DNA of 64,000 nt, from NCBI RefSeq assembly GCF_040807025.1, contig NC_090967.1, positions 1,796,001-1,860,000 on the forward strand, read 5' to 3'. This DNA is from Struthio camelus. Taxonomy: Eukaryota; Chordata; Aves; Struthioniformes; Struthionidae. The notes below the pieces were generated by a model, which did no database searches, was not told the DNA's origin, and saw only the letters and a program-made list of their open reading frames with translations. Shown one piece after another: positions 56,515-64,000 of the stretch (positions are counted from its first letter, which is position 1; each line of letters opens with the position of its first letter). Position numbers and translations under genes: made by a program.

Positions 56515-59500
56515 GGGAAGTTCTAGCTAGGTGGGGCTGCTGCTAACGAGCTCTCTGGGCTGCCCTGGTCAGAGGGAGTTGGGGCTTTTGTTTCAGGTGG
56601 CTCCTGATTGGGTGGGTCAAGCACCCTTGTGAGTCACTGCTAGGCAGAGGCCTATATAAGAGCCAGGCCTAGAGCGCAGCTCCCAGAGCGCAGCCAACAG
56701 AGGCAGCAGTTTGCGCAGCAGTGTCTGGGCTCTGCCTGGGCCTTTTGTGGGCCTTGTTGGAAGTTGTGGAGACTTTGTGGGGACCCCCGAGGAACTAGAC
56801 GGTGCTTGCTGCTAGCAGGAAGGGAGAGCTGGGCAAGGACTCCTGCAGGGGACCTTGACTTAACTTCTGCTGGGAAGTTCTAGCTAGGTGGGGCTGCTGC
56901 TAACGAGCTCTCTGGGCTGCCCTGGTCAGAGGGAGTTGGGGCTTTTGTTTCAGGTGGCTCCTGATTGGGTGGGTCAAGCACCCTTGTGAGTCACTGCTAG
57001 GCAGAGGCCTATATAAGAGCCAGGCCTAGAGCGCAGCTCCCAGAGCGCAGCCAACAGAGGCAGCGAACAGAGGCAGCAGTTTGCGCAGCAGTGTCTGGGC
57101 TCTGCCTGGGCCTTTTGTGGGCCTTGTTGGAAGTTGTGGAGACTTTGTGGGGACCCCCGAGGAACTAGACGGTGCTTGCTGCTAGCAGGAAGGGAGAGCT
57201 GGGCAAGGACTCCTGCAGGGGACCTTGACTTCACTTCTGCTGGGAAGTTCTAGCTAGGTGGGGCTGCTGCTAACGAGCTCTCTGGGCTGCCCTGGTCAGA
57301 GGGAGTTGGGGCTTTTGTTTCAGGTGGCTCCTGATTGGGTGGGTCAAGCACCCTTGTGAGTCACTGCTAGGCAGAGGCCTATATAAGAGCCAGGCCTAGA
57401 GCGCAGCCAACAGAGGCAGCCAACAGAGGCAGCAGTTTGCGCAGCAGTGTCTGGGCTCTGCCTGGGCCTTTTGTGGGCCTTTTGTGGGCCTTGTTGGAAG
57501 TTGTGGAGACTTTGTGGGGACCCCCGAGGAACTAGACGGTGCTTGCTGCTAGCAGGAAGGGAGAGCTGGGCAAGGACTCCTGCAGGGGACCTTGACTTAA
57601 CTTCTGCTGGGAAGTTCTAGCTAGGTGGGGCTGCTGCTAACGAGCTCTCTGGGCTGCCCTGGTCAGAGGGAGTTGGGGCTTTTGTTTCAGGTGGCTCCTG
57701 ATTGGGTGGGTCAAGCACCCTTGTGAGTCACTGCTAGGCAGAGGCCTATATAAGAGCCAGGCCTAGAGCGCAGCCAACAGAGGCAGCAGTTTGCGCAGCA
57801 GTGTCTGGGCTCTGCCTGGGCCTTTTGTGGGCCTTTTGTGGGCCTTGTTGGAAGTTGTGGAGACTTTGTGGGGACCCCCGAGGAACTAGACGGTGCTTGC
57901 TGCTAGCAGGAAGGGAGAGCTGGGCAAGGACTCCTGCAGGGGACCTTGACTTAACTTCTGCTGGGAAGTTCTAGCTAGGTGGGGCTGCTGCTAACGAGCT
58001 CTCTGGGCTGCCCTGGTCAGAGGGAGTTGGGGCTTTTGTTTCAGGTGGCTCCTGATTGGGTGGGTCAAGCACCCTTGTGAGTCACTGCTAGGCAGAGGCC
58101 TATATAAGAGCCAGGCCTAGAGCGCAGCCAACAGAGGCAGCCAACAGAGGCAGCAGTTTGCGCAGCAGTGTCTGGGCTCTGCCTGGGCCTTTTGTGGGCC
58201 TTTTGTGGGCCTTGTTGGAAGTTGTGGAGACTTTGTGGGGACCCCCGAGGAACTAGACGGTGCTTGCTGCTAGCAGGAAGGGAGAGCTGGGCAAGGACTC
58301 CTGCAGGGGACCTTGACTTAACTTCTGCTGGGAAGTTCTAGCTAGGTGGGGCTGCTGCTAACGAGCTCTCTGGGCTGCCCTGGTCAGAGGGAGTTGGGGC
58401 TTTTGTTTCAGGTGGCTCCTGATTGGGTGGGTCAAGCACCCTTGTGAGTCACTGCTAGGCAGAGGCCTATATAAGAGCCAGGCCTAGAGCGCAGCTCCCA
58501 GAGCGCAGCCAACAGAGGCAGCAGTTTGCGCAGCAGTGTCTGGGCTCTGCCTGGGCCTTTTGTGGGCCTTTTGTGGGCCTTGTTGGAAGTTGTGGAGACT
58601 TTGTGGGGACCCCCGAGGAACTAGACGGTGCTTGCTGCTAGCAGGAAGGGAGAGCTGGGCAAGGACTCCTGCAGGGGACCTTGACTTAACTTCTGCTGGG
58701 AAGTTCTAGCTAGGTGGGGCTGCTGCTAACGAGCTCTCTGGGCTGCCCTGGTCAGAGGGAGTTGGGGCTTTTGTTTCAGGTGGCTCCTGATTGGGTGGGT
58801 CAAGCACCCTTGTGAGTCACTGCTAGGCAGAGGCCTATATAAGAGCCAGGCCTAGAGCGCAGCCAACAGAGGCAGCAGTTTGCGCAGCAGTGTCTGGGCT
58901 CTGCCTGGGCCTTTTGTGGGCCTTTTGTGGGCCTTGTTGGAAGTTGTGGAGACTTTGTGGGGACCCCCGAGGAACTAGACGGTGCTTGCTGCTAGCAGGA
59001 AGGGAGAGCTGGGCAAGGACTCCTGCAGGGGACCTTGACTTAACTTCTGCTGGGAAGTTCTAGCTAGGTGGGGCTGCTGCTAACGAGCTCTCTGGGCTGC
59101 CCTGGTCAGAGGGAGTTGGGGCTTTTGTTTCAGGTGGCTCCTGATTGGGTGGGTCAAGCACCCTTGTGAGTCACTGCTAGGCAGAGGCCTATATAAGAGC
59201 CAGGCCTAGAGTGCAGCCAACAGAGGCAGCGAACAGAGGCAGCAGTTTGCGCAGCAGTGTCTGGGCTCTGCCTGGGCCTTTTGTGGGCCTTTTGTGGGCC
59301 TTGTTGGAAGTTGTGGAGACTTTGTGGGGACCCCCGAGGAACTAGACGGTGCTTGCTGCTAGCAGGAAGGGAGAGCTGGGCAAGGACTCCTGCAGGGGAC
59401 CTTGACTTAACTTCTGCTGGGAAGTTCTAGCTAGGTGGGGCTGCTGCTAACGAGCTCTCTGGGCTGCCCTGGTCAGAGGGAGTTGGGGCTTTTGTTTCAG

Positions 59501-60889
59501 GTGGCTCCTGATTGGGTGGGTCAAGCACCCTTGTGAGTCACTGCTAGGCAGAGGCCTATATAAGAGCCAGGCCTAGAGCGCAGCTCCCAGAGCGCAGCCA
59601 ACAGAGGCAGCAGTTTGCGCAGCAGTGTCTGGGCTCTGCCTGGGCCTTTTGTGGGCCTTTTGTGGGCCTTGTTGGAAGTTGTGGAGACTTTGTGGGGACC
59701 CCCGAGGAACTAGACGGTGCTTGCTGCTAGCAGGAAGGGAGAGCTGGGCAAGGACTCCTGCAGGGGACCTTGACTTAACTTCTGCTGGGAAGTTCTAGCT
59801 AGGTGGGGCTGCTGCTAACGAGCTCTCTGGGCTGCCCTGGTCAGAGGGAGTTGGGGCTTTTGTTTCAGGTGGCTCCTGATTGGGTGGGTCAAGCACCCTT
59901 GTGAGTCACTGCTAGGCAGAGGCCTATATAAGAGCCAGGCCTAGAGTGCAGCCAACAGAGGCAGCCAACAGAGGCAGCAGTTTGTGCAGCAGTGTCTGGG
60001 CTCTGCCTGGGCCTTTTGTGGGCCTTTTGTGGGCCTTGTTGGAAGTTGTGGAGACTTTGTGGGGACCCCCGAGGAACTAGACGGTGCTTGCTGCTAGCAG
60101 GAAGGGAGAGCTGGGCAAGGACTCCTGCAGGGGACCTTGACTTAACTTCTGCTGGGAAGTTCTAGCTAGGTGGGGCTGCTGCTAACGAGCTCTCTGGGCT
60201 GCCCTGGTCAGAGGGAGTTGGGGCTTTTGTTTCAGGTGGCTCCTGATTGGGTGGGTCAAGCACCCTTGTGAGTCACTGCTAGGCAGAGGCCTATATAAGA
60301 GCCAGGCCTAGAGCGCAGCTCCCAGAGCGCAGCCAACAGAGGCAGCAGTTTGTGCGGCAGTGTCTGGGCTCTGCCTGGGCCTTTTGTGGGCCTTTTGTGG
60401 GCCTTGTTGGAAGTTGTGGAGACTTTGTGGGGACCCCCGAGGAACTAGACGGTGCTTGCTGCTAGCAGGAAGGGAGAGCTGGGCAAGGACTCCTGCAGGG
60501 GACCTTGACTTAACTTCTGCTGGGAAGTTCTAGCTAGGTGGGGCTGCTGCTAACGAGCTCTCTGGGCTGCCCTGGTCAGAGGGAGTTGGGGCTTTTGTTT
60601 CAGGTGGCTCCTGATTGGGTGGGTCAAGCACCCTTGTGAGTCACTGCTAGGCAGAGGCCTATATAAGAGCCAGGCCTAGAGCGCAGCTCCCAGAGCGCAG
60701 CCAACAGAGGCAGCAGTTTGCGCAGCAGTGTCTGGGCTCTGCCTGGGCCTTTTGTGGGCCTTTTGTGGGCCTTGTTGGAAGTTGTGGAGACTTTGTGGGG
60801 ACCCCCGAGGAACTAGACGGTGCTTGCTGCTAGCAGGAAGGGAGAGCTGGGCAAGGACTCCTGCAGGGGACCTTGACTTAACTTCTGCT
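56515..60889 (+). repeat. Higher-order repeat copy 2 (12 monomers, 4,375 bp)
   Basis: Monomer lengths: 357, 370, 367, 354, 367, 368, 354, 367, 368, 367, 368, 368. CTTGACTTCACTT recurs near 57225 and GTTTGTGCGGCAG near 60351, each 4,375 bp after its counterpart. Eleven of twelve monomers match their partner in module type. The second monomer (56872-57241) differs in module content but keeps the private TTCACTT variant. Confidence 0.9.
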
Positions 60890-61614
60890 GGGAAGTTCTA
60901 GCTAGGTGGGGCTGCTGCTAACGAGCTCTCTGGGCTGCCCTGGTCAGAGGGAGTTGGGGCTTTTGTTTCAGGTGGCTCCTGATTGGGTGGGTCAAGCACC
61001 CTTGTGAGTCACTGCTAGGCAGAGGCCTATATAAGAGCCAGGCCTAGAGTGCAGCTCCCAGAGCGCAGCCAACAGAGGCAGCAGTTTGCGCAGCAGTGTC
61101 TGGGCTCTGCCTGGGCCTTTTGTGGGCCTTGTTGGAAGTTGTGGAGACTTTGTGGGGACCCCCGAGGAACTAGACGGTGCTTGCTGCTAGCAGGAAGGGA
61201 GAGCTGGGCAAGGACTCCTGCAGGGGACCTTGACTTAACTTCTCCTGGGAAGTTCTAGCTAGGTGGGGCTGCTGCTAACGAGCTCTCTGGGCTGCCCTGG
61301 TCAGAGGGAGTTGGGGCTTTTGTTTCAGGTGGCTCCTGATTGGGTGGGTCAAGCACCCTTGTGAGTCACTGCTAGGCAGAGGCCTATATAAGAGCCAGGC
61401 CTAGAGCGCAGCTCCCAGAGCGCAGCCAACAGAGGCAGCAGTTTGCGCAGCAGTGTCTGGGCTCTGCCTGGGCCTTTTGTGGGCCTTTTGTGGGCCTTGT
61501 TGGAAGTTGTGGAGACTTTGTGGGGACCCCCGAGGAACTAGACGGTGCTTGCTGCTAGCAGGAAGGGAGAGCTGGGCAAGGACTCCTGCAGGGGACCTTG
61601 ACTTAACTTCTGCT

Positions 61615-61902
61615 GGGAAGTTCTAGCTAGGTGGGGCTGCTGCTAACGAGCTCTCTGGGCTGCCCTGGTCAGAGGGAGTTGGGGCTTTTGTTTCAGGTGG
61701 CTCCTGATTGGGTGGGTCAAGCACCCTTGTGAGTCACTGCTAGGCAGAGGCCTATATAAGAGCCAGGCCCAGAGCGCAGCCAACAGAGGCAGCGAACAGA
61801 CGCAGCAGTTTGTGCAGCAGTTTGCGCAGAAGGGCCCCAGAAGGCAAACAGGCACCTCTCCATTTTGTACATTTTGCACTGTGGTGTGTCCTTCCCCGGG
61901 GC
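61615..61902 (+). promoter_or_regulatory. Terminal monomer as candidate CR1 promoter and leader
   Basis: The last monomer carries ATTGG at 61707-61711, TGAGTCA at 61730-61736 and TATATAAG at 61753-61760. A start site would be expected around 61784, in AGCCAACAGAGG, giving a leader of about 120 bp to the ATG at 61903. The monomer stops matching the array after CAGCAGTTTGTGCAGCAG near 61826. Promoter function is inferred from motif order and position only. Confidence 0.6.
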
Positions 61903-62971
61903 ATGGTGATGATACGCCGCAGAGCACGTTCCCCAGTAGCTGCTGAATGTGCTGCATTGGCTGTCTGAGGACTCAACCCAGGCAGACCCTCTGACAGCAG
62001 ATGCAGCTCTGCAGGTGTCAGGCTGCAGGGAGTGTCTGGGGCCTCTGTTTGAGGCCTTGGCCGACAGTCAGCTCTCCTGTGTGAGGTGTGCTGTGGTTGA
62101 CCAGTTGCCTCACCAGATAAAGGAGTTACGGGAGGAGGTTAGTAGACTGCGTAGCATCTGAGAGGATGAGCGGGAGATTGACAGGGCGTTTTCAGATACT
62201 GTTCAGCTCCGGGAGTCCCCACCCCCCACTGCAGCGGAGTTGTCAGAGGGCTCAGCACCGTGTGTAAAGGTGCATCATAACGCTGTTGAAGAGGGCTGGA
62301 AGCTGGTGACCTCTCGCAGAAGGAGAAAGGCTCTTGCTCCTCCTCAAGACTTACCCTTGAAGAACAAGTTTAGCGCCCTCCAAGCCGAGGAGGAGCTGGG
62401 CATGGCTCCAAGGGAGGCAACTGGCCTGGCAGACCCTGTGCTGTGCAGGAACCCCCAGAAGAAGCAGCGAGTGATTGTTGTGGGTGACTGCCTGCTGCAG
62501 GGGACAGAGGCACCTATCTGCCGACCTGACCTCTTGCCCAGAGAGGTTTGCTGCCTGCCAGGGGCTCGAATAAGGGATGTCGTGAAAAGACTGCCAAGGC
62601 TTGTCCACGCGTCGGACTACTACCCTCTGCTGATCTTCCATGTGGGTGCTAATGACACGAAAGGCAAACTGGAAACCATCAAACAGGACTTCACCACCAT
62701 TCCCAGAGCTCTGAAGGATCTGGGAGCCCAGGTGGTGTTCTCCTCAATCTTGCCTGTGAGGGGAAAGGATGGGAGGAGGGGTAGACGCATTTTCCAAGTT
62801 AACAACTGGCTGCACCACTGGTGTTGTCAACAGGGCTTTGGTTTCTATGACCATGGGACGCTGTTTGAAGATCAACAGCTGATGGGGAGTGATGGGATCC
62901 ACCTTACCAAGCGGGGCACGTGTGTCTTTGCCAACAGTTTGGCCAGCCTGGTACGGAGGGCTTTAAACTAG
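61903..62971 (+). pseudogene. CR1 ORF1: zinc finger plus SGNH-type esterase
   Basis: ORF1 of CR1 elements encodes an RNP component with a zinc-binding region and an esterase domain. From the ATG at 61903 a short frame (MVMIRRRARSPVAAECAALA) ends near 61970, and coding resumes in another frame, implying a frame change. The second frame has a C-x2-C ... C-x2-C pattern (GCREC and SCVRC) and a coiled segment EELREEVSRLRSI-like, then TGA at 62159-62161, then stays open to 62971. In the last part VVGDCLLQGTEAPIC, FHVGANDTKG and GSDGIHLT are SGNH-hydrolase blocks I, III and V. The nucleophile position of block I is Cys (codon 62489-62491) instead of the expected Ser. No in-frame ATG precedes the zinc finger in its own frame, and a TAG lies at 61937. 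Confidence 0.88.
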
Positions 62972-63072
62972 GCAAGATGGGGGAAGGGGAGTGGTATAGT
63001 GGCAGGGGAGTCAGTAAAACACCGCTCAAGTCAGGATGCCTCCAGCGGGTGCATACAACCAGGGGAGACAGC

Positions 63073-64000
63073 ATGGGACATGGCTATGGAGGCTCCTCTT
63101 GCACCTGTTCTGGGAAGCCTGCATGCTTGACTGGCTCTCTGAAATGCCTGTATACCAATGCACGCAGCATGGGGAATAAACAGGAAGAGTTAGAGATCTG
63201 TGTGCAGTTGCAGGGCCATGATCTCATTGCAGTTACAGAGACATGGTGGGATAGTTCACATGACTGGGATGCTGTCAGGGATGGCTATGTGCTTTTTAGG
63301 CAAGACAGGCCAGGAAGGCGAGGTGGTGGAGTTGCCCTTTATGTGAGGGAGCAACTAGAATGTATGGAGCTCTGCCTCGGGGTGGATGAAGAGCAAGTTG
63401 AGAGCCTATGGGTAAGGATTAAAGGGCAGGCTAACATGGGTGACACTGTTGTGGGGGTCTACTACAGGCCACCTGACCAGGAGGAAGTCGTCGATGAGGC
63501 CTTCTACTGACAGCTGGAAGTAGCCTCACGCTCACAGGCCCTGGTTCTCATGGGAGACTTCAACCACCCTGACATCTGTTGGGAAGACAGCACAGCTAGG
63601 CACAAACAGTCAAAGAGGTTCCTGCAGAGCATTGATGATAATTTCTTGACCCAGGTGGTGGAGACGCCAACGAGGAGAGGTGCAATGCTAGACCTTGTAC
63701 TAACGAACAAAGAAGGTCTAGTTGGAGATGTGAAGGTTGGGGGCAGCCTTGGCTGCAGTGACCATGAGATGGTGGAGTTCAGGACCCTATGAGGAGGGAG
63801 CAGGGCAATGAGTAGGATTGCAACCCTGGACTTCAGGAGAGCTGACTTTGGCCTCTTGAGGGACCTACTTAGGGGAATCTCATGGGGTAGGGCCCTAGAA
63901 GGAAGAGGGGTCCAGGAAAGCTGGTTAATATTCAAGCATCACCTCCTCCAGGCTCAAGACGGGTGCATCCCTCTGAGTAAGAAGTCGAGCAAAGCGGGCA
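63073..64000 (+). pseudogene. CR1 ORF2, APE-type endonuclease domain (partial)
   Basis: ORF2 encodes the endonuclease and reverse transcriptase that carry out target-primed reverse transcription. The visible part has the endonuclease motifs in order: [72 protein letters not shown] and [13 protein letters not shown] codons at 63508-63510 and 63790-63792 interrupt one continuous frame. The ATG at 63073 is chosen as a plausible start; the frame is open from 62920 and overlaps the end of ORF1. The reverse transcriptase lies outside the window. Confidence 0.9.

Larger units (their letters stand above)
48822..61826 (+). repeat. Satellite B: 36 tandem promoter-bearing monomers (13.0 kb)
   Basis: The anchor GGGAAGTTCTAGCTAGG recurs 36 times, from 48825 to 61615, at spacings of 354-381 bp. 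Monomers are nearly identical. Length variation comes from three internal modules: a 14-bp AGCTCCCAGAGCGC block, one or two (C/G)AACAGAGGCAGC copies, and one or two CCTTTTGTGGG copies. Each monomer carries TGATTGGGTGGGTC (inverted CCAAT), GTGAGTCAC, CCTATATAAGAGCC (TATA) and CAGCAGTTTGCGCAGCAG. No monomer has a conserved open frame; the few frames of 69-86 codons occur only where a point change removes a stop. The final monomer is truncated after its leader and joins the CR1 at about 61827. Confidence 0.97.
61827..64000 (+). mobile_element. CR1 LINE with preserved 5' end, runs off the window
   Basis: The leader, ORF1 and the endonuclease part of ORF2 occur in the standard CR1 order. The element is not 5'-truncated, unlike all other CR1 copies in the window. 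Only a few lesions are visible: a frame change in early ORF1, one nonsense codon later in ORF1 and two in ORF2. It continues beyond 64000. Confidence 0.93.

Noticed and set aside
52602-57234. Two similar minus-strand frames of 85-86 codons in satellite B (52602-52859 and 56974-57234)
   Set aside because: They exist only where TTAACTT became TTCACTT in two monomers and removed a stop on the minus strand. Other monomers do not keep the frame, so no selection on a protein is evident.
48822-61826. CRISPR-like or coding tandem repeat interpretation of satellite B
   Set aside because: Units are about 367 bp without spacers, in a vertebrate context, and have no conserved frame. A satellite with promoter motifs is the better description.

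Overview
The window looks like a bird chromosome, probably a microchromosome. The evidence is short-intron vertebrate genes, CR1 LINE fragments with the avian-type 3' end repeat (ATTCTGTG-like), LTR-like insertions, a CpG-island promoter and much GC-rich low-complexity DNA. The species cannot be named from sequence alone.

The left part, about 1-20.3 kb, is ordinary genic DNA. It holds the last five coding exons of RANBP3 (+), a quiet 10 kb interval, and VMAC (-) and NDUFA11 (+) in divergent orientation from one 98-bp CpG-rich promoter that carries a perfect TCTCGCGAGA element. From memory, the human 19p13.3 order is RANBP3-CAPS-VMAC-NDUFA11; I could not find CAPS here.

The middle part, about 20.3-41.2 kb, is a mixture of CR1 fragments in both orientations, a probable solo LTR, long strand-skewed simple-sequence tracts (AC-rich 26.9-28.4 kb, G-rich 33.7-35.0 kb), and one clear gene, KLHL33 (four coding exons, 733 codons). 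KLHL33 here encodes what looks like two successive BTB-like segments, a BACK region and six Kelch motifs. At 37.3-40.4 kb, minus-strand exon-like pieces resemble the maestro/MROH HEAT-repeat family, with a frameshift and a damaged splice donor, so probably a pseudogene.

The right part, 41.2-64 kb, is satellite DNA. A degenerate satellite of about 170 bp (satellite A) lies in reverse orientation at 41.2-42.4 kb and in forward orientation at 44.0-48.8 kb, around a G-rich spacer. Its forward arm is interrupted by an LTR-like element and by a 5'-truncated CR1. It abuts a 13.0-kb, very homogeneous tandem array of 36 monomers of 354-381 bp (satellite B). Every monomer carries a promoter-like block: inverted CCAAT (ATTGG), TGAGTCA and TATATAAG. 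The last monomer is cut just after this block and runs straight into the 5' end of a CR1 LINE (ORF1 esterase, then ORF2 endonuclease) that continues past the window edge.

The most striking observation is this coupling of a promoter-bearing satellite to a LINE. It resembles the monomer-type promoters of mouse L1, but with about 36 copies. Inside the array, a 12-monomer (about 4.37 kb) higher-order repeat is present twice in tandem, and the outermost monomer carries a 24-bp micro-inversion and a degraded TATA box. All protein identities come from recall of family sequences, without any database search.
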